Shown piece after piece: positions 39,460-52,600 of a DNA stretch of 64,000 nt. The notes under the pieces were generated by a model that was not told the DNA's origin, ran no database searches, and worked only from the letters and a program-made list of their open reading frames with translations. How positions within the stretch are numbered: the first letter of the stretch is position 1; every line of letters starts with the position of its first letter. A program made the position numbers and the translations under genes. This DNA is from Varroa destructor (Eukaryota; Arthropoda; Arachnida; Mesostigmata; Varroidae), in assembly GCF_002443255.2 (NCBI RefSeq), contig NW_019211455.1, forward strand, positions 52,600,801 through 52,664,800. The letters run 5' to 3'.

Positions 39460-39960
39460 ATGACCGTCTCATTGTAATATTTCTCCTGTTAGCGCCGGTA
39501 ATATTGTTGCTGCGAAAAGCTTCGCGGCTTTACGGTTCCGTCGGCTGTCAGTCCCGTTTACCGCTATGACGGGAAGCGTGGTCACCAACAACAACCAACT
39601 GATTTGTAATGCACCGATCCGTCCTCGTCGCTGCCGCCCTGCTCCCGCCCTCATTACTAGAACGAGCCAGCCATCCTAGTCGAATATTCATCTCTTACGC
39701 GCAAACTTGTATCACCTGTGCGGGAACGTTTGGCAAGTATGTGCGCTAACGCGAATAAGTCCAAGTGCCGACATGGTCGCAACGCGTTGCACCGACGTAA
39801 TGGTTTCCAGTCTGCGTCTCGATGGCTGTTATGCTATACGACTGCTTTTTATAAAATGTCTGATGTGTTCGGGACCGAGACGGCAAATGGAACGGTGAGG
39901 GTTGTTCAGTACAAGAGAAAATTAGATCTTGTTGTCTTTTAATCTGAATAAATCGGTGTG
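39460..39960 (+). promoter_or_regulatory. GC-rich island with short coding-exon candidate
   Basis: CpG-rich sequence of about 500 bases following the CT tract. Inside, an ATG at 39856 with A at -3 opens 13 codons (MSDVFGTETANGT) that end at a fair donor, AACG|GTGAGG, at 39894/39895, in phase 0. This could be an alternative first exon of a plus-strand gene. The phase does not match the phase-1 end of the exon at 60.2 kb, so the two would have to enter the same downstream exon in different frames, or belong to different genes. Weak evidence. Confidence 0.25.
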
Positions 39961-42900
39961 ATATACGTGTAAGAACAGCAACAAGCTGACGCTATAGCTT
40001 TAGTGTTGGTGTCGCTGAAGTTGAACATCGACATCACTGCCGTGTCACATACGGTAATCAATTGCTATTGGATGAAGGCAGACTGGAACGAAAAACCTGT
40101 CTCTTATGATATTGATCCACGTATAATCGAAGAAGTCTTTTTGGATTATGGGTCTTTACCTGTTTGGTAGCGCAAAACGCTCAATAAGGTTGGTCAGATT
40201 CGTTCATATATTATATATTGTTCCTGCAGGAACAAGTTTTCCAATCAAATACCTTTATTTGAACGGGCTTAACTTGCACCGGCAACAAAGTAGCTCACGG
40301 GTCAAATGACAAGTTAGCTGGGTTACTGCTAGCTTATTGGTATGCTTTTTAGCTTTTTCTTTCTAGGTGCATCCTTGTTCTGCCACTTTTCGGATCTATG
40401 GCCTATCTCAGACTTCATGTAGAGTAATCTAATATCGCGTTTCTGAGTGAAGGCTAGAATGCTAAGCAAAACTTTGTAGTTCTTATACTAATTGGACTCA
40501 GCTACTTAAACCACTTCGATCTTGTTAATAACGTAATCCTCTGCCTCACTTCTTTTCGCCTGATGGCTTTGCATTTCAGCCTCCTATATTCTCTAACGTC
40601 GGTTCCGCTTGACAGAGCGTTTTTGATCTCCGTTAAAGTCATTAGAGTAAGTAAGCTGTATTAAAGGTAACTGCGAGGTTCACTAGACGGCTCCTTTTGC
40701 CCTCTTGCCGTAATATAATAATAATAATAATCATCGTAATATCATCGTCCAGCCTCTAGCAAGAAGCAACGTTAGTAACAAACAGAGCCTCTGACTAGCA
40801 AATCAGTTAATTCCTACATAGTTCGGATTTGGTTTTCTGTTTTTTTTTCATGCGTATGAGTTTCCCTGGGGTTGGGTTTCGATAATTGCATCAGCGAAAA
40901 TACTATCCCAATAAAAGGGGAAGAAACGCTGGAAAATGACAGTGTACCATCAGTGTTTGCGAAATCTCTGAAACGATTGTTATTTTTTAACGGGACGTGG
41001 ATCGACATTTTAATCAGCGTGGTAGCCCATTTGTAGATTAATACTTCGATCGCAAATTGACTAGGGGACAATTGAAAACGAGTCTGGGGGACGATAAATT
41101 GAGTCGAAAATTTGACAGTGGCTGCATTTCAATGATCATTATTATTATTCATTCACCTTCAAATATAGAATTTCAATATTCACTCGAGTTATAATTCGAG
41201 ACTCGATGCCTACAGCCTATCTACTTACGTACAAAAAGTATACTAAAGCTATTGACTATTTGAATGTTTTTCTATAGCTTATTTCAGCTCTCCATTTCTA
41301 ATATTTAGCTTTGTGTAGTATTTTTGTTTCTTTGTGACATGATAGATGTCTCAGAGAGTTTAGTGCTTGTTGCGTTCCGACTGAACGAAGTAAACTTGAC
41401 CTTCGTTACGGAACCACTCGGGATATATTCTCGATTATGCGGTATGGGAAAACAACCGAATGTTTTTTTTTGGATAATCGCTATCTGAATGCAGTTGTCC
41501 TCTGGCCTAGTAATAGAATGACAGAAAAATACGGGATGCACGAATAGCCATGAAGAAATAATTCGCTATGTCTCCCAAAAGAGTTTCACCATTACGAAAC
41601 GCGCGAAAATTCGAAAACATTTAGCAATCAGTGAACTCGCTGTTTATTCATGAATATCTATCTATTCGTTCATTCGGCTAGTCGTCTAAGTTGTAGCAAA
41701 TCTATTTATAACAGAAGCACTTCGTTAAAGCGTAAGCCTAAAAACGTAGCTATATTTAACGGCTAGCGGGCGCTGATACGGAATCAAAATATGCGGTGTA
41801 ATGCAGTAAACGCCGATAGAGTATTATAGAAGAACGTCTCTGTGCATGATTAGATTTGAAGAAATGATTTGTTCTGTTCGTTATCTATCGAGACGGGTTT
41901 AAATTGTCCGCAGTTTTATAATGGTTAACCCGAGCAATAGCGACAAATCTTTCGAGCGAGCCTTGTCGATGCACCAAGAACAGAATAAGGCTAGGTTCGG
42001 TATATTTTCTTGATTTTATTGCATTGATACTTGCTTTCTTCAGCACCCCATCCATAACTTTGTTAAGTGCTACTGAGTGTTATCTGCCACCATACAGCGT
42101 TATGACAAAAATCATTGACTTTTTAATTTACCTAAACATTCGTGATAATTGTTTGCAAGAGTTATTCGAGTGCTCTCGTAAATAGGTTCATTATCAACAG
42201 ATGATTTGGCCACAGTGGCTGGTTTGCGTCAGTGGCGAACTTCGCTAGCGGATACGTGCTCCCATAACTTGGAAGGAGTGCCGAGCGCTTGGCAGAATAA
42301 GGTTATGGGTCCATCCTTAAATACGAGCCACAGTTAGAGCTGGCCATGATTAACCTTGTACGTACACAATCCGAACGTAAAGTCTCTCGTCGTTTGCACG
42401 GAATACAAAAGTGTCAGTATCTTTACGGTGACGCAGTGGCCAAATGTATGCAATTAGTCCACGAATTGTGCCTACTCAAGATAACTGCGCGAGGCTTAAA
42501 TGGGTCCTGGATTCTATATTGCCTTGGCATTGACGTGACATTTTGACGGTGAAGAAAACGTTGCGAAGTGAATTAGCGGTTCCTTTATGGCTGAGATCGT
42601 ATCGTAAGTTACTCTAAGTGTCTGGAAAACCCCTATGATTTCGTATCAAATATGTTCTACATAGCCTAATGTATACATCAGTTTTTGGAATGAACTCCAT
42701 GGGATCGGCTCATGAACCCTAACATAAAAAGCACTACACTCGAGCACGCTTCACTGCGTTTTATTAAATCTAGTTTGTAAGGAGGAGGAAAGAATAATTG
42801 GTAAGGAGAGCACGAACATAACATATGTCATTATAACAACGAACTGATAATGAAAAGTATGTTTTCAACATTTGTAGAGTTAATGGGTTTGCCTTGTAGG

Positions 42901-43700
42901 CAGCCGTACTGTCTGACAGCGCACAGAGATGTCTTTTTAGTGCATTCGTTTTCTGTTTGCCAAATTCTCATTATTACATTATTACCTACAAACGCACCTG
43001 CATGTCAAGGTTTCCGCGGGCTATCTACCTTTGTCCCAACAGGTTAGGTTGACTCGAGTTCTTTAGGCGCGTGGCATTACTGCCAGTAGGTTATATCTGC
43101 GACACAAGTGTTTAAACAAGTTAACGGCGCCGTCTGCGAAGCATTGATGGCAGACGTCCTAGTTGTTCTCGTACGATTGGTTATGTGGCTTTTTTTTAGT
43201 AAGCTTGTCCCTTTACTTATAAATCCAGTCCGCACATCCATGAGGCAGCGGTCTGCTCATTAGCTTCATCTCTCGCCTAAGGCCGCTATTGTTGCGAGAG
43301 TGCCGTTGTGATTCTTACATCGTGGTTCCATCACATATGTATGTATATATAAGCCATCCAAAGGTGACCATCGACCAATTTTGTGGCTACTGTTCTATTA
43401 TCAACTTGAACAGTGGTACCTCCAACTAGTCTAATAATTATGATAATGATAACAGTTGAACTCCATTGATTTTTTTCTATTCTCTCAGATATTCTGCTTA
43501 TCCGTATTTATTCCCACGCTGCGTCACGCCCGTCGAATCCACTTGGAAAACGATTTGGGTGTTATTGACCTAGGTGTTATTGAAACGTTACATTAATGAG
43601 ACGCAAAGAAAATAGATCAGTGCCAACAACGACAAAGAAATCTTTCTTTATTTAGTAATTTACCATGTCTTAACCGTTCTGGCCTCTGCTGTGGGCTTTG
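39961..43700. other. Gene-free stretch with one palindrome
   Basis: AT-rich sequence without supported exons. It contains an 18-base perfect palindrome at 40218-40235, the first of two sites sharing the core GTTCCTGCAGGAAC. Confidence 0.5.
40218..40235. repeat. 18-bp perfect palindrome, TTGTTCCTGCAGGAACAA
   Basis: Perfect inverted symmetry around a PstI-type CTGCAG core. The inner 14 bases recur at 43725-43738. It may be a dimeric transcription-factor site. Confidence 0.75.
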
Positions 43701-44560
43701 AGCTTCATTTAATTTCGTTGATTAGTTCCTGCAGGAACCTCTTCCCTGCTGCCGTTACCGCTGTTGCTGACCGCAGCGCGGTGAGTTAATACGTGCCAGC
43801 GACTTAATGTCGGTTTTTCCGAAACGTCAACGCAAGCGACCAAGGACAATGCCTCATCGTATACGATGCCGTAATATCACATGCCGTAGTGCGGTGGTCT
43901 GTGCAATACATTTTGTGAGTGGGAGTCAGTTTGTCCGTACGTCCGTTCGTTCATTCGTTTGTGGCATGAGAAAGCTCCGCTTCTCTCTGTTGTGGCATTA
44001 TAGTTATTATTGTCGCAGTGGTCGTCGTCGTCATTAGCGGTCAATAGGGGCCATCTTTGTCGTAGACTATCATTGGTATTGAGTCGTTCTTGTCACGTAT
44101 TACTATTTCTAGTGATGCTTGGGCAGGTGGTCATTACCAACTGCCGGTTGATGGATCGTTGCTCTCACGTACTTAACTTTCTATGATGACTTTTGGCGTT
44201 AGCCAGGCCAACGGTTACATCAGCTCGGCCATGTCCTGAGAACATTCGCCGCCGGGAAAAGCGCGTCCTAGCTGCGTTGCGTCGCCACGCTCTGTTTTCA
44301 ATAATCAGCACGCGTGGCCAAAGCCGACGTCGCGTGCTACGTAAAACGTCCAACATCGTAGCAGTAAGACACAGATCAGAGTCAATTACTAAAACAGTTA
44401 TGCCGCCCGTTCTGGTAAACGATACAGATAGTCAGGCAGACAGGCAAACAAATACATCCAGTAGAGGAAACGTAACGCGGGTGAGTTGTGCTGAAAAAGC
44501 GTCGATGGTTGCGACTGATCGGTACTAGTTGATGGCGTTATTTTACTTAGAGGACGTCGT
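43701..44560 (+). promoter_or_regulatory. GC-rich island, possible alternative leader exon
   Basis: CpG-rich block with two donor-like ends, CATTTT|GTGAGTGG near 43915 and CGCGG|GTGAGTTG at 44480/44481. A frame from the ATG at 43807 gives a very basic 36-codon start before the first donor. The first 40 bases include the second copy of the GTTCCTGCAGGAAC palindrome (43725-43738). It resembles the islands at 29.5-31.4 and 48.4-49.5 kb. Role as a promoter or leader exon is inferred. Confidence 0.28.
43725..43738. repeat. 14-bp perfect palindrome, second copy
   Basis: GTTCCTGCAGGAAC, identical to the core at 40220-40233. It lies about 80 bases before an ATG inside a GC-rich island. Confidence 0.75.
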
Positions 44561-47500
44561 CTATTGATATAGATAAACCATCCTACTTAGTGTAGTGAAG
44601 CCGCAGACATGAGCTAAGTGCCGATGAGAGACGGTATTGCACCGAGTAATAGTTGCGTAGCCAGAGCGGTGTACGGGCTGAATCCGTGCGTCGTCTAGTC
44701 CCTCTTCTGGTGGACACATGCTATTATAAGTTTAGTCAGATTGATGCCGCTTTCCATAGGCGATAAATATGTGTCGCTAATTTGGTCAGAAGCGTATGAC
44801 CTGAAAGCTGTTACGAGATTTAAAATAGAACCTAATTTTTGTTCCAGCTAACTATAAAAATCGAGAAAGAGGACGTGGATTTGTCCTCTTTCTCGATTTT
44901 TATAGTTTTTTTCTCGATTTTGCTCCATTTTTCTGCTAGACGATAAGCCGATATCGGTATAATAGGTAAGGAACGAAGAATGGATGAATATGTCCTAATA
45001 TGTTCCTCCCTCTTGACCGCTTGTTACTAGGCTTTCTTTTCGCAAAACAGACCCTTTGTCGCACCCCTTCTACAGACAAACATTTATTACAGATTGTCTG
45101 TTTACTCCACAGCAATCATTACAGATAATAGAAAAAAGATCTTGGAAGCTGATACCGAATTCGAATAGAATTTGGTTTTGTTTAGACTAATTGCGTAAAC
45201 GAAACGAATGATGCTGGGCAGCAGCAGCGTCAATAACAGCATGAAGAATCGCATATTCTATTGATTGCTTGCCTGCTTGCATTGATGCTGCCATCACCCA
45301 GCCCATCCCTAAAAAGGTAGTTGGGAGCCTCGACAAATTTAGCGATCCAACGATCTTCGGTTGATGCCGTTGCTAATCAGCGTTAGCTTGCTTGTTGGCA
45401 TTCACGATGAACGATGGCTGTACTTGACATTGAGCTTCTGGTTAAAAAGTCGCTGGTCGCGCGTAAAGGTCAAATTCTGCTACTAGTTTGCCATTCTGTG
45501 TGTGCTGTTTACGTCAGCTGTAAATGTCTGTGATTAACCCGTGTGGGACTTTTGCGCGGGGGGAATAGAAACACAGGTTGAAATCAATGGAGAGAGAAAA
45601 AGCCATAAAGAAATTGCTAATGATTCCGCTGTTACGAAATGGGTAAGATGTATGGTACTGACACCCAGTCAGATGTGGTCACGCATCGACTGTTTTGTCT
45701 GGTACTAATAATGTGATGATTTCGATTTGTCCGGGATCGCGGGTTACGTTTGTCCATAGAAGGCTGTATATTGAATGGGTGGACAATATCTGTGATCATT
45801 CTCAATATTATTGTCGAAGTATGAACAAACATGTAACATGTATGAACGAATAAGTGTGTAGCTTGAGGATAACTATAAATAGATAGACTAAGTAAAAATT
45901 AAAACACGTAGTTACGATAACATACACAAGGAATTTCCATATCGACAGATTAAGGACAACAAAAGTAGGCAAGATCCCTACCGAGTATACCGACATTTAT
46001 ATTTTCCACCTTTCAATAATCCCAGTTCTCACCCACGCTCATAGAACAAAATGTAATATCAGTTTGATTATTGTCGTCATCACCCTCATTTTAAGACTAA
46101 ACACAAAAAACACGACACATTTTGAATTTCTTGATGAAAGTTAATACGCTCGTGAAGCCACTTCAGATCTTCTGCTCTGGACACCTGGCAGCTTCCGCTT
46201 CTGCTGGTATCGTTGCAGAAAGACACATTGCGACGACCTATTGAATCACTGCCAATTTTTTTCGTTTCGTCACACTTAGCACAATCGTGTTTCCAGATAG
46301 CGTCGGGACAGCAGCCGAAACTGAGGGATTCAGCTTAGCAGAGGCTATTTCAGTGGCCTTATTACGACGCAGCAAATCTAAGCAGCTACTTTCTCTCTGT
46401 TTGTGCCGTAAATGGGAGACAGCCAAAAAAAGGTCAGCAAGCGAAAGCAACGTTAGCAGCAGCGGGGAACGCATTTTGGTACACGAGGAAAAAAGGCAAA
46501 AACTGAAATTATCGGCAGGTGGCAACGTCGTTATTATTATTACTAATTATTATGTTATTATTATTATTACTATTTAATGAGCGTTCGCTCTTACTAGCTT
46601 AGGTTTCGTTTAAGCTGAAATGATTCATCGCGTATAACAGGCTGCCTACCATTTCAGCCGCTACGATTGTGAGCGACGGGACGTCAAACAAGAGTACAGC
46701 AAGTAAATACACCATACAACCGCTGGAACCAGCCAGTGCCTTCCTTGTTAACCCTCTAATCGATGTCTAGACGTCAACATTAATTTTATCTATATTAGTG
46801 AACAAACACACGAATCAATAATGAATGATGATGTGCCATTAGTCTAAACAGGATCGGTTTCATGGTGTCATAACACTGAGCCTATTTTTCGATAATACCT
46901 GACCGACACGTCTACCGGCCTCCACAGTGTGGCGGCGCCACGTCCGTCGACTTCAGCGGACGGCGTTAGTCACTTGGTTAAAAGTCATTTCTGTTTATCG
47001 ATGGCCTCGTGGCCAGTCGCTGTGCTTTTGCTGACAGCGTGGTTGGTTTATGGCAGACATAATGTTATTGTTGCATTGTGCAATGAGGCTATCTTACGGA
47101 CACTTCCACGTCTGTTAGTATCAATATAAGTACTACATAACAAAGGCAAACGTCTATCGATGCGTCTAAGCGGGAACGCCGTTAGCAGCAGAAGCTAAGC
47201 TGCTATAAATGGTCCGCTACCGCGGAGACAAATGCAGCGATAGAATTGGCATAATTACCGCAACCAGGTTCGACGCTCAAACGGGGCACAACACTGGCAG
47301 GTACGCTTTCGACCTAGTTAACGCTAGCGAGGTAGCTACTTTTGCGTTAACCGCGTAAACAGGCCACGTTGCAACCACCTTAACTTTTATATTCTTGACT
47401 GGTACGTAACCAAAGATCATGTCCGTAACAGCTTGTTTCTCAAATTTGGCACAGGTTCACTTAGGACTAGCTAGTAAATGCTTATGATCTGACATGGATG

Positions 47501-48380
47501 GAGGATTGACAGACTGCTATGAACAGACTGACTTCTTAACACTTAACTATAGTGCAGGTAATCGATGGTCAAAAGTTATCATAATTATCATATGTGAAGT
47601 ATTTGCCTGAATAGAAAACAAGCTACGCATAACATCTAGGAATACCAGTCGGCCCCCTCCGTAACAACTGTACAGAATAATTAGCACAAATCCAAAAATT
47701 ATAACAGCCAGCAGCGGGACTTCGCTAATTCATAGCAAACCCATAGTTGATTTTTTTTTTTATATGAATATACAAACAGTGTCACATGCATTTTCAACAA
47801 AAATAAATAATTACCCATATCGCGTACATACGTCTCGTGGTTGGTATGATACCATTACGGGTCCAAAATTGCCAACCGGCTTCACTTAGACTTACCCTTT
47901 GACACGATTCTCATAATGAAACGGGAAGTTGAAATGTTCTATAGTCGTGTGCCCTAGTATAATCAACATACCACTGTCTGTTCCCTATTGACTAAAGCGA
48001 TAGAAAAGAGGAGACTTGCGGGTGTCTAATGATTTTCCTAACAATCATTCAACTAGTAAACATTAGTTCGTATCACGACGGCCCATGATTACGTATTAAT
48101 GTAAGCGACAAATCAGTAGGAAGGGCGACGAAGTTTCATACACGTGTGTTGTTACGGATACTCCTGAAGTTACGAAAATCTTTAAAAAGTATAGTTTCAC
48201 CGTGTCGCTCTTCACCCACTAGCTATCAAGGTGAACTGTTCGAACTAAAAAAAACGTAATCATTTGCATTTTTATTCTAGCATTATCTACATTAAGTGAT
48301 CAAATGGAACTAACAAGGGTTCAGAGTTCTCAGTCTTAGAAAACGACCAGCATCATATATAGATATAACGCTGTCCTGAA
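44561..48380. other. Gene-free stretch
   Basis: No supported exon. It contains the perfect hairpin at 44850-44907 and an (ATT)n tract around 46532-46575. Open frames are short and lack motifs. Confidence 0.5.
44850..44907. repeat. Perfect hairpin, 25-bp stem and 8-base loop
   Basis: The arm 44850-44874 (starting AACTATAAAAATCGAG) is the exact reverse complement of 44883-44907, with GTGGATTT as the loop. A further TTCTCGATTTT follows directly after the right arm. The stem is shorter than a usual animal microRNA precursor and has no mismatches, so a recent inverted duplication is more likely than a conserved RNA. Confidence 0.85.
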
Positions 48381-49550
48381 GTGCAGATATTAGGTTGTCG
48401 TCACTTTAGTAGCGCGCTCGCCAGCGTCGTGCTTTTTTTCCGCTGTCACTCCCAGTTCGTGATATTTTCTGTGCTAGTTACGTTCGTCTGTGTATTCCGT
48501 ACACGATTCGTCTATCCGTTGTGTCCTCTGTGTCGTTTGCTGTTGCTCAGCTCCCCGCTGATGTTCATTGTAATTATAAGTTGCGGTGTGAGGTGCCGTC
48601 TGCCCTGCCATGTTTCGTACGTGTTTTGCGTGCTAAATGACCAATTGTCTCCAGCTGCCTCTACGATGTTGCCCCGTGCAATAACACATGTGCCTGTACT
48701 GTTCTTTTTCGTGGCAGTCAGCGGTACCGCTGCTTGCATTGCCTTATTTACTATTGGTTGCTCTCGGTGACTGGAAGTTCTGTTCGCCACGAGTGGCCAT
48801 AACTCGCTCGCATTGCCCGCAGCGAACGAAGGTGATATCTAGCTGAAGTATTCTTGTCAACAACGACAATGTTATGATCGCAAAGATCCGCCGGGTAATA
48901 GCTACGACGTAGACAATAATAAGTACATAAACGGTAGCAGAAGTATATAAACTCTCCGAAAATAAGGATACTTGAACTGTTGCGTGTTGACAATGTTTGA
49001 CCATCGATAACGCAGAGATAGACAGAGACGCAGAGAGAGTTTCGCTGGTGACTTGGAATGCAAGCCGGCATTGTTACGAACGGTTGTTATTGTTATTTTC
49101 ATCCTAGCTAAAGTTGACGAAATGTTTTCGTTGATGCGTTGTGTAGATGGCATTTCGCCAACTTGTGTCCCGTTGTATTTTCGTTGCTGTTTTTTGGTGA
49201 TGCGATCTTCTGCTGCGCGATAGGCCAGGAACCCGAGCCTTGTCTTCCGCTTTCAGTAGCCAGTTTTACTGATGGATCATCGATTTTTACTGAAGGATGC
49301 CGACTCGTGGGTTCGTTGCGTCTCCCCTTGCTTTATTACCTAATCAAACATTCGGATCTCGCAGTGCGGCTCAGTCGACAGCAGCTGCTGTTGAGCGCCG
49401 AGAATATGTTAGTGCGGAGCGTAGACGCCTCGGCAGGCACATAGAAAAAATGGGCAGGTACGAAAATAGGCGCTTACTGCGTTCACAGCAAAAGCAGTCA
49501 CTGGCACCAAGTTGCTGCCACTTCATTATTCATTAGCATTAGTATAGCAG
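48381..49550 (+). promoter_or_regulatory. GC-richer island, possible alternative promoter or leader
   Basis: Composition rises in GC and CpG, with a 129-codon frame at 48381-48770 that starts at a non-ATG codon and reads as hydrophobic and Cys-rich. I take it as non-coding. No donor as good as those of the other islands was seen. It resembles the blocks at 29.5, 39.5, 43.8 and 59.4 kb. Confidence 0.22.
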
Positions 49551-49663
49551 TAATATTAATCAAACAATAAACGATGATCTTCGTCAGGACCTGACATTGT
49601 TTATTGTCAAGTGCCGATGGCGGCCATAAAGACATACGTGTCACAAATGGACAAGGCGAATTC

Positions 49664-49667
<4 letters not shown>

Positions 49668-49695
<28 letters not shown>
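49668..49695. repeat. Poly(A) homopolymer run, 28 bases
   Basis: Uninterrupted A run. No retrotransposon body or target duplication was recognised next to it, so it is listed only as a homopolymer. Length may be inexact in any assembly. Confidence 0.85.
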
Positions 49696-49696
<1 letters not shown>

Positions 49697-52600
49697 ATAT
49701 TCCTAATGATCACGATTGCAATAGGTACATAATGACTGAGAAGTACGGAAAGTAAGAAACCGAAAGAACTAATGCTGTTATGATGAGGCATGCCGCCTAG
49801 TTTCCTGTGGCACCATAGTTTTGCCTTCACGATCGTCGAGTACGCGTACTTAGATGTGTGCATCTTCCTAGTATCATGGCACCTAAAATAGGAACTGAAT
49901 GATCAATAGTGACTAGGTTCTTCCTTTAAGACTATGGAGAACTTGGATACATTGGTCAACAATTAATCGCATCTTGTAATGATACTTTATAAATGTTTCG
50001 CGTTTAACCTCGCTATCGTGGCTGTTCCACCGGTTGCAACTACCACAAAAAAAAAAAAACGTTTTAGAATCTATCATGATAGAAGTGCGAATCGCCGAAA
50101 GTCGTTAAGGTCCAACCGGCCATTTACATTTGTACTTCACTAGATGCTTTATTAAGCGTCCACGCACAAAACGCGGATGTCGCCAGCTTGACCGTGCATC
50201 TCTTGGTGAGCCACCAGGCAAAGCCATCTTACGGTAAATCGAAAGTTCGTCACAAGAATGAATTTATAACCTGCTTAGTTTTAAAATTTGAATCAATCTG
50301 TATATTAGGGAAATACGCCACGTTGGATTGAAACAAAGTTAAGCTAGTGTAAGCAAAACAGAGCTGTTGTAGAATCATGTGCCGTTATCATGTAAAACAG
50401 AAAAGTACATATATGAATTCAACATGGTTATTTTCTAGCTTCCAAGCTAATAGAAACAGATATGCGACACATCAACAAACATATTGATTTATTTCATGAT
50501 TACCTGTTCCCGACTAAATATGGGCATTGTATATGATGAATTCTGCATGGCAATATGGCAACGGCAATAACGGTATAAGCAAACCCTCATGTATTGTGTA
50601 ACACATTGCGTTCAGTTTAAGTTCTTTCCCTTCAACTAGAAGAACACCTTCAAGCAAATTCTATTTTCATATGATCTACTCGTTATAGAGGCTAAGAATT
50701 CTAATTCGAATAGGAGGCATTAGAAAGAACCTTATATGTTGTTACTTGTCTCACCAAGTTGTCGCACCTAGAGTTTGTAGAGATCGATTTTTAATCAAAA
50801 TTGGATCAGGCGTTGGGCGAGCCTGTTTTGCGGAGGGGGTCTAGAGTTTCCCTCTGTTTTGTGTTCGGTCCTCCCCATCCAACACGTAGCTGCCATGCAG
50901 AAGAACGTATCCAACACGTAGAGGAAAATCTTGTACCAGGCCAGTAGTCCCTAAATAGATCGTATTTAGCTCCCGCTCGCCGAGTGCCTTTCGTTTCCCA
51001 GCGAAGAAGTCCTTTGCAACGGCAAGAGACGAGAACGCAGGCTGGATTACCGAGTTGCCAAGACTAACAGCGTGCATTCTGGTAATCTTGCACTTGTGGA
51101 AGAAATGCAGCAATGAAAACTATCGAGTTTTCGCTTCTCCGAAATTCCGGGTTAATTTCCAAAATATCACGTGATATTGGGGGTCACACTTGGTTAGGTA
51201 AAATGGTTTGGCAAATTTTACTAGAAAAAAAACGATGCACCTTTATATTGTTCAAAAAAAATTGGATTATTTTAAGCTATGATAGGCTACACGCAAAAGC
51301 GAACTGTGAAACGATACAAGTAAGGCCCAGACCCGGAAGGCCACAACTGACTTGACTCTAATGTGCGAAAGATTAATAAAGGAACGCGCCTGACAACGTT
51401 ATTATTACGGGTTTTGTCCTGTTAGTTCGGCCTCTCTAGCCAGTCGAAACGATGTGTTAGCAAAGGGAAATTAATTTACGCTTGCGCGTCTGGCATTAAC
51501 CTAATCTGCGTTGATACCGGAAGGAATATGAAGTTTTCTAAGGAAACACTTTTCCTCGAACCTCTATTACCTACCTGATTGTTCGTCCTAGTAGAACAGC
51601 GTACGCATGATCATTTTTTACTATAACGAGGAGTCATGTATCTCCTATGAACGTGCATGTATGACTGCATTATTAGTTCACATCAACCTTTTTGTTGTCC
51701 AACACATTAAATGTTCTCTAATCGTTTTTTGTATCTATAATTTCATTTTATCGTCAAGTGTGGATTCTACCTTGGGTGGAGTAGGCAAACAATTTAGCCT
51801 CCCACCATTAGGACAAAATTGCCAAGGCATCTTGCCGATAAATGCACAATGGAACTGCACAGCACTCCATCCGACGTCCTGCATTTGCATGTGTTTGCTG
51901 TTTCCATTAACTGCTAGAACCAGCCGCAATATGCTTTCTCATATTGAATTAACAGGATCCGAGCCATTGCACTCCATGATATACTTCACGGAGCACGTAC
52001 GAAGATACATTTGCACTTATCCTGTATTTGCCTACCGTAACTAGTATTCATCAGGGCAAGTCTTTCCGCTTACGGGGTTTCCGGTGAGGACTGTTTGTGA
52101 TTACAAACCTCTGTGGCATCGCAAGTGCTATCGAGGAGGCCTATAACCGTTACACGTTTCAATAACGTGCCGCTGGCAAACATCGAATTGAGTTATCGCG
52201 TCTCGAAGCGGCAGATTCGAATAGCGAAATGGCAAACAGAGCATGGCTTCCTGTATCGATCAGGTTCATCTCGTGTCCGATCAAAGCCACTAGAAAAGCT
52301 AGAGCCGACAGCAATAATGATTGATCTCTTAGAATAAACATGATATTATTGTTTCATAATCATCATCGATTTATTAATTAAACAGTGGAAAGTTCATCAC
52401 GTTTTCCCTTATGGATCGTCTCTGATAAACATTAATGCTGCGTGTGTAAATCACGTAACCGTATATATTGGTTCTATCGTATTGGCCGTGCAAAGCGAGA
52501 AAAGAAAAACTCTAGACGTTGAAATAGGCAAAGCATCGAATAGGCGGAAACAATTGTAGTCAAACAAGCTATGGCTACTTGAAAAGGAATTACGCACCAC

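Noticed and set aside
48381..48770. 129-codon hydrophobic frame
   Set aside because: Starts at a non-ATG codon. Its Cys, Val and Leu content reflects a T-rich strand rather than a membrane protein.
49668..49695. Poly(A) run as the tail of a retrotransposed copy
   Set aside because: No gene-like or element-like sequence and no target duplication was found beside it.
51607..52044. 145-codon plus-strand frame
   Set aside because: Starts at ATG but has no family motif, and its residue mix is typical of random AT-rich sequence.
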